NCBI GenBank assembly: GCA_043553855.1
Contig: CP121336.1
Location: 3,348,001 to 3,412,000 of the forward strand
Reading direction: 5' to 3'
DNA from: JAUIAS01 sp030425395
Lineage (GTDB): Bacteria > Pseudomonadota > Alphaproteobacteria > Rhodobacterales > Rhodobacteraceae
DNA: 64,000 nucleotides
Every line of letters begins with the position of its first letter. The stretch's first letter is position 1. The translations under genes and the position numbers were made by a program. The notes under the pieces were generated by a model. It was given only the letters and a program-made list of their open reading frames with translations, searched no databases and had not been told where the DNA came from. Below, in pieces: positions 1 through 8,666 of this stretch.

Positions 1-723
1 GGGGCTGCGGCGCTGGATGAGGCCACCACGTCTGCTGACCGCTTTGCGGATGCGGTGAGCAGGGCGGGTGGTGCGGCCGGAAAGGCCAAGGACACGATCG
101 TCACGGGCTTTGGTGCCGTCTCGAAATCCCTGTCGGACTACGCAAAGTCGGCGCTTGATTTGGGCAAGGGTCTTGGCGAGAGCCTTATGGGGGCCTTTCG
201 CGGGGCGGAGAGCGCCTTTCGCAGCTTCGTTGAAACCGGCAAGCTCGACTTCAAAAGCCTCGTGCGCTCGATCCTCGCCGATCTTGCGGTTCTGGCCTTC
301 AAACGCGCGGTGTTGGGACCTCTTGCCAATGCGCTCTCCGGCATTTTCGGGGGCGGGTCTGTGACGGCGGCCGTCTCGCATACGGGTGGCATTGTCGGGC
401 TCTCGGGCACGCAGCGTGTCGTTCCAGCACTCGCCTTCGCTGGCGCACCAAGATTGCATAACGGAGGCTGGGCGGGATTACGTCCCGACGAGGTGCCGAC
501 GATCCTGCAACGCGGGGAGCGTGTGCTGAACCGTCGCGAAGCTGCTGAGTATGGCCATGCGGGCCGAGGGTCTGGCGGTGTCACCCTCAACATCGATGCG
601 CGCGGGGCGCAAATGGGCGTGGCGGAACAGATCGACGCCCGGCTGCGTGCCGTTCTGCCGGAAATCAAACGTGTTGCCATCCAAAGCGTCGCCGAGCGCC
701 GAGCCAGAGGCTATGCCATATGA
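1..723 (+). CDS. Phage tail tape measure protein, C-terminal part
   Basis: The reading frame is open from base 1, so the gene enters from outside the window; the GTG at 55 is not its true start. The visible 240 residues look like the C-terminal end of a lambda-type tail tape measure protein: helical, Ala/Gly-rich, then a segment typical of this end (LDFKSLVRSILADLA, about residue 82 of the visible part), a glycine-rich hydrophobic stretch and a conserved-looking tail (GERVLNRREAAEYG). Tape measure proteins set tail length and help DNA ejection. The stop overlaps the next start (ATGA at 720). The position before DUF2460/DUF2163 genes matches the GTA/lambda-like tail order. Function inferred from family resemblance and context. 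Confidence 0.85.
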   Translation, partial: GAAALDEATTSADRFADAVSRAGGAAGKAKDTIVTGFGAVSKSLSDYAKSALDLGKGLGESLMGAFRGAESAFRSFVETGKLDFKSLVRSILADLAVLAFKRAVLGPLANALSGIFGGGSVTAAVSHTGGIVGLSGTQRVVPALAFAGAPRLHNGGWAGLRPDEVPTILQRGERVLNRREAAEYGHAGRGSGGVTLNIDARGAQMGVAEQIDARLRAVLPEIKRVAIQSVAERRARGYAI

Positions 724-1316
724 CAGTTCCAACACTTCCCCTGCATCTGGTTGAAAACCTCGAACGGCGCCTGGCCACGAGTGTGACGGCCGCGACCTCG
801 GGGTTTACCGGCAGCCAGCAAGTGCAGGACTGGGGAGGCGAATGGTGGGAATTCACCTTCGAGATGGCACTGACCAAAGGCAGGGATGCACGGCGATTGT
901 CTGCCTTTTTCTCGGGGCTTGGCGGCATGCGTGGTCCGTTCCTGTTCCGCGATCCCTCAGCCGGTCGCTCGGACCTCTTGGCCGATCCGATAGTCAGCGG
1001 CGGCGGTCAAACCGGGAATGCGCTGGTCACAAGCGGATGGGCGCCCTCATTGCCCGCGCTCGAGACCGGTGACTTCATCTCGCTTGGCAGCGATACCGAT
1101 ACGCGGCTTTACCAGATCACCGCAGATGTCGTGGCGAATGGATCGGGCGCGGCGACCCTGCAGATCACGCCCCGTCTCCGATCCTCGCCCTTGAACGGCG
1201 CTGCCCTGGAAATCATCGCCCCTGCTGTCCTGCTGCGCCTCACCGGCCCGGTTCCGACCCGGATTACCCGAGCCGACAGCCACCGTTTCAGCGTGACCGC
1301 CCGGGAAGCGCTCTGA
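720..1316 (+). CDS. DUF2460 phage tail protein (GTA gp12-like)
   Basis: A 198-residue protein resembling DUF2460 (TIGR02217) proteins, which in Rhodobacter GTA is the distal tail protein ORFg12. Supporting segments are the N-terminal hydrophobic start with FP/LPL, the internal SGGQTGNAL region and FSVTAREAL at the C-terminus. The start overlaps the tape-measure stop by four bases and its stop overlaps the next start by one base, so translation is probably coupled. It presumably links the tail tube to the baseplate hub. The family assignment is from memory of the family pattern; structure or a profile search would settle it. Confidence 0.8.
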   Translation: MTVPTLPLHLVENLERRLATSVTAATSGFTGSQQVQDWGGEWWEFTFEMALTKGRDARRLSAFFSGLGGMRGPFLFRDPSAGRSDLLADPIVSGGGQTGNALVTSGWAPSLPALETGDFISLGSDTDTRLYQITADVVANGSGAATLQITPRLRSSPLNGAALEIIAPAVLLRLTGPVPTRITRADSHRFSVTAREAL

Positions 1317-1876
1317 TGAGCCGGGATGTCACAGCAGGTTTTGCGACGGCGCTGTCCGAACAGTCGTTGCGCCCCATTCTGCTCTTTGAGGGGGAGTTCG
1401 CTTCGGGCTGGGTGCGGGTCTGGACGGGGCTTGGGGACCTGTCCTGGGACGGCAAGATCTGGACCGGAATGGGCAGCCTTATCAGCATTGGTGCTTTGGA
1501 AGAAACCAGCGATGTAGTCGCCAGCGGAACCATGATCTCGCTCTCGGGCGTGCCGCTGGAAATGGTTGGGATAGCCATCGAGGAAGCGCGGCAGGGCAAG
1601 CCGGGACGGGTCTGGTTGGGATTGCTTGACAATGGCCTGAACGTCATTGCCGATCCGGTACAGGCCTTCCAGGGCCGGCTCGATGTGCCGGAGATCACCG
1701 ACAATGCGCAAAGCTGCACGGTCACCATCAGCTATGAAAGCCGGCTCATCGATCTGGGTACACCGCGCAGCTGGCGCTACACCCACGAAAGTCAGCAGGC
1801 GCTTCACCCGGGCGACCGTGGCTTTGAACATGTCACCACCATTCAGGACAAGGAAATCACCTGGGGGCGTGGATGA
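1316..1876 (+). CDS. DUF2163 phage baseplate hub protein (GTA gp13-like)
   Basis: A 186-residue protein fitting the DUF2163/TIGR02218 family, the hub component encoded by ORFg13 of the gene transfer agent. Visible hallmarks are LCIL-type N-terminus replaced by LRPILLFEGEF, the WTGLGDLSWDG and WTGMGSLISIG blocks, and a C-terminal HPGDRGFEHV segment. The family member in GTA is longer (about 290 aa) and carries an iron-sulfur-like C-terminal Cys set; this version is shorter, as in lambdoid phages of the same order. The stop region overlaps the downstream start at 1873 (ATGA). Confidence 0.8.
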   Translation: MSRDVTAGFATALSEQSLRPILLFEGEFASGWVRVWTGLGDLSWDGKIWTGMGSLISIGALEETSDVVASGTMISLSGVPLEMVGIAIEEARQGKPGRVWLGLLDNGLNVIADPVQAFQGRLDVPEITDNAQSCTVTISYESRLIDLGTPRSWRYTHESQQALHPGDRGFEHVTTIQDKEITWGRG

Positions 1877-2277
1877 GACGGTCGGATTGGCAAAACCGAC
1901 TGGCCGATGCCATTGAGGCGGCGCGGGAGATGCCTTTTTCATGGGGCTCTCACGATTGCGCAACCTGGGCTATCGATATCCGGCGTGACTTGACCGGTGG
2001 GGAAGACATCGCTGCGTCGTGGCAGGGCCGCTATCGCACCGCACTGGGCGCGCATCGCGTCATGAAACGCCTTGGCTGGGACAGTCTCGAGGCGGCGGGG
2101 CGGGATCTACTCGGGACACCGTTGCCCACTGTTTTGCAGGCCGGACGCGGCGATCTGGTTCTGGGCGGAACAAACCCAGCTTTCGGGATCTGCGTAGGGG
2201 CCAAGGTGGCCTTCGTGGCCCCGGATGGTCTTACGTTTCTGCCGCTTGTCTCCTGCTCGCTCGCCTGGAGGGTCTGA
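1873..2277 (+). CDS. Small tail-assembly protein, DUF6950-like
   Basis: A 134-residue protein in the slot where GTA and related phages carry the NlpC/P60-type peptidase (gp14). The sequence has WGSHDCATWAID near residue 27 with a Cys preceded by His-Asp, and a late GICVGAKVAFVAPDGL segment, a pattern I associate with DUF6950 proteins. These look like cysteine-peptidase-related folds, but a clear catalytic His in the expected downstream position is not evident, so enzymatic activity is uncertain. It overlaps the previous gene by four bases and ends five bases before the tail-tip gene. Confidence 0.65.
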   Translation: MRRSDWQNRLADAIEAAREMPFSWGSHDCATWAIDIRRDLTGGEDIAASWQGRYRTALGAHRVMKRLGWDSLEAAGRDLLGTPLPTVLQAGRGDLVLGGTNPAFGICVGAKVAFVAPDGLTFLPLVSCSLAWRV

Positions 2278-2282
2278 GCCTC

Positions 2283-4847
2283 ATGCCACCAGTTGTTCTT
2301 GGGGTTGCCGCACTTGGCGGCGCGGCCCTTGCCGCGGGCGGGATCGGGGCTGCGCTGGCGGCCGGCGGTCTCATCGGGATCGCGGCGAACTTCGGCGCTT
2401 CGATGCTGCTGTCGGCGGCCGCGCAAGCGCTCATGCCACAGCCCACGGTGGCGATGCAGGCACGCACCGTGACCGTCCGCGAGCCGGTGATGCCTCGGGA
2501 GATGGTCTATGGCCGCGCGCGCAAGGGCGGGGTGATCGTCTTTCTTCATGCGGGTGGCGACAAGGATCAGTACCTGCATCTGGTCATCGTGCTGGCGGCC
2601 CATCGCGTCAAATCGATCGGGGCAATCTACTTCGAGGGCGAAGAGGCCATCGACACCAACGGCACAGCACAGGGACGTTGGTCCGGCAAGGTCACAGTCG
2701 AGAAACGCCTTGGGGCTGAAGGCCAGACAGCCTTTGCGGGGCTTGTCGAAGAGGTCTCCGAGCACTGGACGAGTAATCACCGTCTGGCAGGCTGCGCCGC
2801 GGTCTATCTGCGCCTCACCTACGATGCGGACGCCTTTCCGGGCGGCATTCCCAACATCACCGTCGACATGGAGGGGAAAGACGACATTCTGGATCCGCGT
2901 TCCGGAGAACAGGTCTACACAGAAAATGCCGCTCTCTGCGTGGCTGATTACATGGCGCATGCCACCTACGGGATTGGGGCTGGCATCGGTGCTGAAGACG
3001 GTATCAACCGCGATGCGCTGGTTGAGGCGGCGAATATCTGCGACGAGGTGGTGCCACTTGCGGCAGGCGGAACGGAACCGCGCTATACCTGCAACGGCGT
3101 TGTGACGCTTTCGGAAAGCCCCAAGACCATTATCGAGGCGATGCTGACCGCCATGGCCGGGCGTTGCATCTGGCAGGGCGGGCGATGGCGGCTGCAGGCC
3201 GGGGCATACCGCATCCCGGAGATCACGCTCGGCGTGGACGATCTGCGCGAGGGCGGATTGCAGCTCACCACGCGCCTCAGCCGGGCCTCGAACTTCAATG
3301 CTGTGCGCGGGCAGTTTGTCAGCCCCGAGAATGACTGGCAGCCGGATGACTTTCCGGCTTACGCCTCGGACGTCTACCTCACGGAAGATGGCGGCGAACG
3401 GATTTGGCGGGATATTGCGTTGCCGTTCACCATCTCGGCCGCAGCCGCCCAGAGGCTGGCCAAGATCGAGCTCGAGCGTGCGCGCTGCCAGATGAGCGTG
3501 AAACTCGATGGCAAGTTGAATGTCTGGTCCGTGGCCGTTGGGGAAACCGTGCAGCTTGATTATGCCCGATGGGGCTTTGCCTCAAAGCCCTTTGATGTGC
3601 AGTCGATGCGGCTGGATCTTGTGCAGATGGGCGATGCGCCGCTTTTGGTGCCGGAACTTGTTCTGCGCGAGACCTCACCGCTGATCTACGATTGGGACGC
3701 GTCTGAGGAGCAAATCTATGCAGCCGCGCCCCGCACGAACCTGCCATCGGCCTTTGCCGTCGCGGCACCAGGACGGCCGGAGATCTCTGAGGAGCTGTAC
3801 ATCACCCGCGACGGCGGGGGTGCAAAGGTACTGATCCGCGTGACCTGGGCAGCAGCTGCTTCCAGCTTTGTCGGCCAGTATAAGTTGGAGGGGCAGCGTG
3901 ACGGGGGAGCCTGGCTCGATTGTGGCCGCACCTCTGGCACCATGCTGGAATTGCGTGATGCAAGCCCGGGGCACTGGAAGTTCCGCGTCAAGGCGATCTC
4001 GGTATTGGGTGTGTCTTCCGATTGGCGAACGCGAGAGGCCGAGATCCTCGGGCTCACCGCTCCGCCCGAGGCGCTGCAAAACGTGACACTGCAGACGGCG
4101 GGCGGTCTTGCCATCCTGAAATGGACCAGGGCGGCCGATCCGGATGTGCGCGTGGCGGGCAATATCGTCATTCGCCACAGCACCGAAAGCATCCCGACCT
4201 GGGCCAACAGCTATTCCATGGATCGGGTGGCGGGATCGGAAGCCATTGCCGTGGTGCCGCTCAAACCCGGCAGTTATCTGCTCCGGGCCGAGGACAGTGG
4301 TGGTCGGCTCGGGCCGGTGACGACCGTCAGCACCAAGGGGGCACAGGCTCTGAGCTTTGCACCCATCGACAGTCTGCAGGCCGATCCGGTCTTTCCCGGC
4401 GGGACGACGGATCTCGCCGTGGTTGGCAGCACGCTGCGGCTTGCCACGAGCACGGACGAGGCTGGCATGCCCGGCACCACCACGCTGGAAGGCCTCTACA
4501 CCTTCGGGGCCGGCCTTGATTTTGGCGCGGTCCGCCAACTTCGGCTACGCAGCCAGATCAGCGTGGCGGCCCTCGCGCTTCTGGATCAGATCGATGCGCG
4601 TTCGGAACTCATCGATGCCTGGGCGGATTTCGACGGCACGGAGGGTGCGGAGATCGACGTGGTCGTGGAGGTGCGTGAAACTGACGACGATCCCCTCGGG
4701 GCACCCAACTGGGGCCCCTGGGGTCGTGTCGACAATCATGAAATCGAAGCCCGGGCAATCGAGGCGCGGGCCTGGCTCAGGACAGGAGATCCGGCGTTCA
4801 CGCCGGTGGTCAGTGCCCTGCGGCTTCATGCGGACGAGGTGGCTTGA
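2283..4847 (+). CDS. Phage tail tip / host specificity protein
   Basis: An 854-residue protein with the ATG at 2283 just after the previous stop; in-frame codons upstream overlap another gene and were not used. The N-terminus holds an Ala/Gly-rich hydrophobic segment (residues 5-45), as in gpJ/GTA gp15-type tail tip proteins. A conserved-looking block follows (MVYGRARKGGVIVFLH, about residue 75), then a central domain with WQGGRWRLQAGAYR. The C-terminal third has beta-rich fibronectin-III-like repeats. Such proteins form the tail tip and contact the host receptor. It is shorter than GTA gp15 (about 1,300 aa), so receptor specificity may be shared with the downstream fibre genes. Confidence 0.82.
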   Translation: MPPVVLGVAALGGAALAAGGIGAALAAGGLIGIAANFGASMLLSAAAQALMPQPTVAMQARTVTVREPVMPREMVYGRARKGGVIVFLHAGGDKDQYLHLVIVLAAHRVKSIGAIYFEGEEAIDTNGTAQGRWSGKVTVEKRLGAEGQTAFAGLVEEVSEHWTSNHRLAGCAAVYLRLTYDADAFPGGIPNITVDMEGKDDILDPRSGEQVYTENAALCVADYMAHATYGIGAGIGAEDGINRDALVEAANICDEVVPLAAGGTEPRYTCNGVVTLSESPKTIIEAMLTAMAGRCIWQGGRWRLQAGAYRIPEITLGVDDLREGGLQLTTRLSRASNFNAVRGQFVSPENDWQPDDFPAYASDVYLTEDGGERIWRDIALPFTISAAAAQRLAKIELERARCQMSVKLDGKLNVWSVAVGETVQLDYARWGFASKPFDVQSMRLDLVQMGDAPLLVPELVLRETSPLIYDWDASEEQIYAAAPRTNLPSAFAVAAPGRPEISEELYITRDGGGAKVLIRVTWAAAASSFVGQYKLEGQRDGGAWLDCGRTSGTMLELRDASPGHWKFRVKAISVLGVSSDWRTREAEILGLTAPPEALQNVTLQTAGGLAILKWTRAADPDVRVAGNIVIRHSTESIPTWANSYSMDRVAGSEAIAVVPLKPGSYLLRAEDSGGRLGPVTTVSTKGAQALSFAPIDSLQADPVFPGGTTDLAVVGSTLRLATSTDEAGMPGTTTLEGLYTFGAGLDFGAVRQLRLRSQISVAALALLDQIDARSELIDAWADFDGTEGAEIDVVVEVRETDDDPLGAPNWGPWGRVDNHEIEARAIEARAWLRTGDPAFTPVVSALRLHADEVA

Positions 4848-4949
4848 AGTGCCTTCCGTTCAAAAAGCACAGGCTTTCGCTGCCTGTCGGCTACGCCTTG
4901 AGCGCGAAAACCGGCAAGATTTTCTACTTTCAGAACGGAAAGCACTGAA

Positions 4950-5180
4950 ATGGCCCAGACCCAAAGCTTTGTGATCGAAAATGACAGCGGTCTGGCGGTA
5001 CGCACCAGGATCAACGAGGTTCTGGCCGCGCTCCAATCATCAAATGCCGGGTCGACCGAGCCGACCGACACACGCCCGGGCATGCTCTGGTTCGACACCA
5101 GTGCCTCCCCGCCCGTTCTGAAGATCCGAGATGCGCAGGACAGTGCCTGGCAAGAGTTCCTCGACGGCGGGACATACTGA
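4950..5180 (+). CDS. Small phage tail fibre-like protein
   Basis: A 76-residue protein located 102 bases after the tail-tip gene. It contains the pattern DTRPGMLWFDTSASPPVLKIRD, seen in short phage proteins that resemble the N-terminal anchor of tail fibres (a statement on how many items go on a display-like beta strand; compare GELAINTHDGKLYLKR of the 8667 gene). It precedes the holin gene by 27 bases. Probable virion or fibre accessory protein; exact role unknown. The 4848-4949 gap before it shows no other gene. Confidence 0.6.
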   Translation: MAQTQSFVIENDSGLAVRTRINEVLAALQSSNAGSTEPTDTRPGMLWFDTSASPPVLKIRDAQDSAWQEFLDGGTY

Positions 5181-5207
5181 CAAGACCAAATCATCTGGAA
5201 GGCCACC

Positions 5208-5519
5208 ATGACCGAAGGCAGCTTCATCGAAACCATCAACAGCTTCTTTGGCGGCGCGCTGACCACGCTGATCGGCGCTTTTACCGGGCGCCTCATGTAC
5301 CATTCGGGCGAGGTCAAGCTTGGTCGGCGCCGGTTCGTTGGCAAGGAGCTCCTGTGGGAAATCCCTGTTGCGGTCGGCATGGCGATCATTGGTGAAGCGG
5401 TCGCGACTTACCTCGGCCTGACCCAGCCGGTCAGCACCGGGCTCGTTGCCACACTCGCCTATCTCGGCCCGCGGGGTGCTGAGGCCGTGATTTGCGCGTG
5501 GCTTGGCCGGAGAAAGTAA
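5208..5519 (+). CDS. Phage holin
   Basis: A 103-residue membrane protein with hydrophobic segments around residues 14-28, 50-67 and 75-95, placed directly before the endolysin. The C-terminal GLVATLAYLGPRGAE segment matches what I know of LydA/holin superfamily III (PF16083) proteins, which open the inner membrane at the time set for lysis. An amphipathic region with GRRRFVGKELLWE separates the helices. Assignment rests on topology, size and position in the lysis cassette. Confidence 0.75.
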   Translation: MTEGSFIETINSFFGGALTTLIGAFTGRLMYHSGEVKLGRRRFVGKELLWEIPVAVGMAIIGEAVATYLGLTQPVSTGLVATLAYLGPRGAEAVICAWLGRRK

Positions 5520-5601
5520 ACCTCGAAACCAGGCACCATCCGAACATCCCGCTCAACCAATGAACCCGCTGTCTCGCATGCGGGGCAAGGAGGCTATTGC
5601 C

Positions 5602-6534
5602 ATGACCCCTTATGACATCGCTAAATCTTACATCGGTTTGACCGAAGGTCCCGGGCCGGAAAACAACCCGGTCATTCTCGAAATGTATGCTTCGGTTGGC
5701 CAGGATTGGGTGGAGCATGACAGCGTGGCCTGGTGCGCGGCCTTTGTCGGCCATTGCCTGGAACGTGTCGGCATCCGTTCGACGCGCAGGCTGACCGCGC
5801 GCTCCTATCTTGATTGGGGCGTGCCGGTTGAGATCGCTGAGGCGCAACAAGGCGACATTGGCGTCATTCCGCGTGGGTCGTCCAAATGGCAGGGCCATGT
5901 CTTCTTTGTCGATCGGATCGAAGGCGGCTGGGTCTGGGGGTTGGGAGGCAACCAGGGCGATGCGGTCAATGTCAGGCGCTATCCGGTCTCAAAACTGCTT
6001 GGAATTCGTCGAGCCGGACACGTATCGCCGGCCGCGCGCATGTCAGTGCGCCAGATGCAGCGGCGTCTGAAGGACCTTGGCTATCATGAGGTTGGTGTTG
6101 CCGACGGCCTGCTCGGACCACGAACGCGGGGCGCGATCTTGGCCTTCCGAGATGATCAAGCATTGCCGCTGGTCCCAATCATCGATGTCGCTCTGGAAGA
6201 GGCCCTGGTGGCAGCAGAGCCGCGACCTGTCACGCCGGAGCGTGCAGCCGGCACGCCGAAGCGTAGTCGCATTGTTGCCGCCAGTGACGCCCAGATCGGT
6301 GTCGGGCTTTTTGGCGTTGTTGGAACCGTGACGGCACAGGCCGCTCCGATACTGGCAGACGCCGAGGCGGCGCAGGACGGAGTGGCGCGGCTGGTTGACC
6401 TGTTTGGCTTGAACGGTTGGCTGTCAGGACTGGCACCGTGGATTGGCGTGCTCTGTTTTGTCGTCGTCATCATCTGCGCGGTGCACGCCCGCCATGCCCG
6501 GATCGAGGATCACCGTAGCGGAAGGACGATGTGA
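5602..6534 (+). CDS. Endolysin: CHAP-like amidase/peptidase, PG-binding domain, C-terminal TM
   Basis: The start at 5602 was chosen because AAGGAGG lies about 9 bases upstream; an in-frame ATG at 5503 would overlap the holin gene. The 310-residue product begins with a TIGR02594-type domain: catalytic-looking WCAAFVGHCL (Cys near residue 45), GHVFFVD (His near residue 97) and GGNQGDAV. A peptidoglycan-binding-1 domain follows (VRQMQRRLKDLGY ... GPRTRGAI, residues 150-195), then a hydrophobic segment near the C-terminus (IGVLCFVVVIICAV). It would cleave peptidoglycan during lysis. The terminal membrane segment is unusual for a soluble endolysin and suggests membrane tethering. Confidence 0.85.
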   Translation: MTPYDIAKSYIGLTEGPGPENNPVILEMYASVGQDWVEHDSVAWCAAFVGHCLERVGIRSTRRLTARSYLDWGVPVEIAEAQQGDIGVIPRGSSKWQGHVFFVDRIEGGWVWGLGGNQGDAVNVRRYPVSKLLGIRRAGHVSPAARMSVRQMQRRLKDLGYHEVGVADGLLGPRTRGAILAFRDDQALPLVPIIDVALEEALVAAEPRPVTPERAAGTPKRSRIVAASDAQIGVGLFGVVGTVTAQAAPILADAEAAQDGVARLVDLFGLNGWLSGLAPWIGVLCFVVVIICAVHARHARIEDHRSGRTM

Positions 6535-6794
6535 ACATGCTGGGGGTCATCACCAGCCTGCTGTCGGGGCTGTCGCGACGGGTGGCTCTTTGGCTCAGCC
6601 TCGGTCTGGCGCTGATGGTGGCGCTAGCAATCATCTGGCGTCGGGGCAGGGCGGCCGGCAAGGCGGCCTATGCGACCCGCCGTGCCGAGGCCCGCATTCG
6701 CGCGCTCACCACTTCGAGGGATATCCGTCATGATGTTGAAACCTCTGATCCTGCTGATCGCGATCACCGCCTTGACCGCTGGATGCGGGATTGA
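6531..6794 (+). CDS. Rz-like inner-membrane spanin candidate
   Basis: An 87-residue protein with one N-terminal transmembrane helix (residues about 17-36) followed by a charged, Arg/Ala-rich helical stretch of the type found in i-spanins. The GTG at 6531 overlaps the endolysin stop (GTGA); an ATG at 6537 is an equally possible start. Its 3' part overlaps, in another frame, the lipoprotein gene at 6730. This nested arrangement is the known Rz/Rz1 architecture, in which the pair spans the periplasm and disrupts the outer membrane. No sequence homology was tested; the call rests on topology and position. Confidence 0.6.
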   Translation: MNMLGVITSLLSGLSRRVALWLSLGLALMVALAIIWRRGRAAGKAAYATRRAEARIRALTTSRDIRHDVETSDPADRDHRLDRWMRD

Positions 6795-6933
6795 CCGGCG
6801 TTTCCTGCGCGAGGATTGCGATTGGGCTCAACCAATCCGTCCTGCGCGCGCCGATGTGCTTTCGGAGAACACCAAAATCCAGATCCTCGCCCATAATGAA
6901 ATCGGTGCGCGGCTGTGCGGGTGGCGCCCATGA
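6730..6933 (+). CDS. Rz1-like spanin lipoprotein candidate
   Basis: A 67-residue protein starting at ATG 6730 (MMLKPL), in a different frame from the gene it partly overlaps. It has a short hydrophobic leader and a lipobox LTAGC, so lipidation at Cys19 or so is expected. The mature part is short and includes two further Cys residues, which could form intermolecular disulfides as in some o-spanins. Its stop overlaps the next gene start by four bases (ATGA at 6930). Function inferred from the embedded Rz/Rz1 layout next to holin and endolysin. Confidence 0.65.
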   Translation: MMLKPLILLIAITALTAGCGIDRRFLREDCDWAQPIRPARADVLSENTKIQILAHNEIGARLCGWRP

Positions 6934-7283
6934 CCTTCACGACTTTGAGCGAAGGGCCGGCCGTGCTCATTGGCTATGCCTGGCGGCTGCAGATCGAAGC
7001 CGAAGCGCCGGCCTTTGCCGATGGTGCGACCTATGCCGGGCAGGTGCGCCTCAAACCCGGTGATGCGAGCATCCTGGCCGCACTTTCGAGCGCCACGGGC
7101 GGCATCCTGCACATCACGGACAGGGTGTTGGAACTGAGCCTGACACCGGAGCAGACGGCTGCGCTGTCGCCGGGACGCATCGTGCTTGATCTCGTGCGCA
7201 CCGATCTCGAGCCGGATCTGCATCTCGGCTTCCTGCTGGACATCCCCGTGATGTTGCCCGTGACGCGAGGGCTGAGCCCGTGA
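6930..7283 (+). CDS. Hypothetical phage protein between lysis and fibre genes
   Basis: A 117-residue protein, starting at ATG 6930 in a 4-base overlap with the preceding lipoprotein gene. The predicted fold looks all-beta (alternating hydrophobic residues, e.g. GYAWRLQIEAEAP, RIVLDLVRTDLEP), consistent with a small virion or fibre-attachment domain. No family recognised. It ends in a 4-base overlap with the collagen-like gene, so it belongs to the same translationally coupled chain. Confidence 0.6.
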   Translation: MTFTTLSEGPAVLIGYAWRLQIEAEAPAFADGATYAGQVRLKPGDASILAALSSATGGILHITDRVLELSLTPEQTAALSPGRIVLDLVRTDLEPDLHLGFLLDIPVMLPVTRGLSP

Positions 7284-7486
7284 CTGCGTACAGCGCTCAG
7301 ACTGGCCCGATCACCATTTCCGCGCCGATCAAGGTTCGCGTGGCGACGGGTCCATTGCGCATTCGTCTTGCAGGCCAGCCCGGTCCGCAAGGTATGCCCG
7401 GCCCATCGGGCGACAAGGGTGAGAAGGGCGCGCCGGGGATCACCATACTTTCCACCGACACCCCTATCAATGGAGGACATTTCTGA
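7280..7486 (+). CDS. Short collagen-like phage protein
   Basis: A 68-residue protein from a GTG at 7280 (GTGA overlap with the previous stop). Residues 33-53 form about seven Gly-X-Y triplets (GQPGPQGMPGPSGDKGEKGAPG), a collagen-like repeat. A beta-like N-terminal portion precedes it. Collagen-like repeats occur in phage fibres where they act as trimeric stalks; this one is unusually short and is carried as a separate gene just before the fibre gene at 7486, whose ATG overlaps its stop by one base. It may be a trimeric connector. Confidence 0.7.
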   Translation: MTAYSAQTGPITISAPIKVRVATGPLRIRLAGQPGPQGMPGPSGDKGEKGAPGITILSTDTPINGGHF

Positions 7487-8601
7487 TGGCCAATACTATC
7501 CAGATCAAACGCCGCGTCTCGGGCAATGCCGGTGCGCCAGCCGCGCTAAAACCCGGTGAACTTGCCCACAATGAGGTCGACGATACACTCTATGCCGGCA
7601 AGGGCGATGACGGCTCTGGCAACGCCACCACGATCCTGCCGCTGGCCGGGCGCGGGGCCTTTGTGGACCTTGGAAACACCCAGATCATTGCCGGTGCCAA
7701 GACTTTTTCCCTGGCCCCCAAATCCTCGCAAGACGCCTCCGCGGCAACGGATCTCGTGCGCAAGTCGCAGGTCGATGCGGGATTGGCGAACAAGGCAGAT
7801 GCCAGTCACGGACACGCCATCGCGAATGTGAGCGGGCTGCAGGCAGCGCTGGACGGCAAGGCAGATGACGCGCATGGTCACGCAATTGCCGACGTGACGG
7901 GTCTGCAAACGGCACTGAATGCCAAGGCGGCGCTGGCGTCACCGGCTCTGAGCGGTGCGCCGACCGCGCCAACACCCACATCCGGTGCGAACAACACCCA
8001 GATCGCCACCACGGCTTTCGTGCAGTCGGCCCTTGCCGGCTTCGGCGCGGGCGACATGCTGAAAGCGACCTATGACAGTGATGCCGACGGCAAGGTCGAT
8101 GCGGCCGATGCTGCCGACAGCGTGCCTTGGGCGGGCATCACCGGCAAACCGACCAGCTTCACGCCATCAGCGCACAGCCATGCGATCGATCAGGTCACCG
8201 GGCTGCAAGGTGCGCTGGACGCCAAAGCGCCCCTGGCATCGCCTGTTTTGACCGGCACCCCAACCGCGCCCACCGCGACCAATGGCACCAACACCACGCA
8301 GGTTGCCACGACCGCCTTCGTGGCGGCCGCCATCGGCGTGCTGATCGATGCCGCCCCCGGTGCGCTCGACACGATCAATGAATTGGCGGCGGCCCTTGGC
8401 GATGATCCGAACTTTGCCACGACGGTGACCAATGCGCTTTCCGACAAGCTCGCCAAGGCGTCGAACCTGGCGGACCTGCCGAACGTGGCGACAGCGCGTT
8501 CCAATCTCGGTCTTGGCTCCCTTGCCACTCAGGCGGCCAGCAATGTGGCCATCACCGGCGGTACTATCTCCGGTGTTGCGCTCGATGGCGGGACGTTCTG
8601 A
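7486..8601 (+). CDS. Phage tail fibre protein with repeated motifs
   Basis: A 371-residue, Ala/Thr-rich protein. The N-terminus (ANTIQIKRRVSGNAGAP ... LKPGELAHNEVDDTLYAG) is the common fibre anchor type. The middle contains repeated blocks such as GHAIANVSGLQAALDGKA, GHAIADVTGLQTALNAKA and HAIDQVTGLQGALDAKA, and two copies of a SPxLxGxPTAPTxTxGxNxTQxATTAFV block, the phage tail-collar style repeat. It lacks a long C-terminal receptor domain and ends in the LGLGSLATQAASNVAITGGTI segment, which is also common in fibre proteins. It likely forms a trimeric side or tip fibre. Confidence 0.82.
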   Translation: MANTIQIKRRVSGNAGAPAALKPGELAHNEVDDTLYAGKGDDGSGNATTILPLAGRGAFVDLGNTQIIAGAKTFSLAPKSSQDASAATDLVRKSQVDAGLANKADASHGHAIANVSGLQAALDGKADDAHGHAIADVTGLQTALNAKAALASPALSGAPTAPTPTSGANNTQIATTAFVQSALAGFGAGDMLKATYDSDADGKVDAADAADSVPWAGITGKPTSFTPSAHSHAIDQVTGLQGALDAKAPLASPVLTGTPTAPTATNGTNTTQVATTAFVAAAIGVLIDAAPGALDTINELAAALGDDPNFATTVTNALSDKLAKASNLADLPNVATARSNLGLGSLATQAASNVAITGGTISGVALDGGTF

Positions 8602-8666
8602 TCGCCGGTGGTCACCAATGATCTCAGGCGCACAGGCTAGATAGTCAAAAAAAGGAGGCAGGCCAT

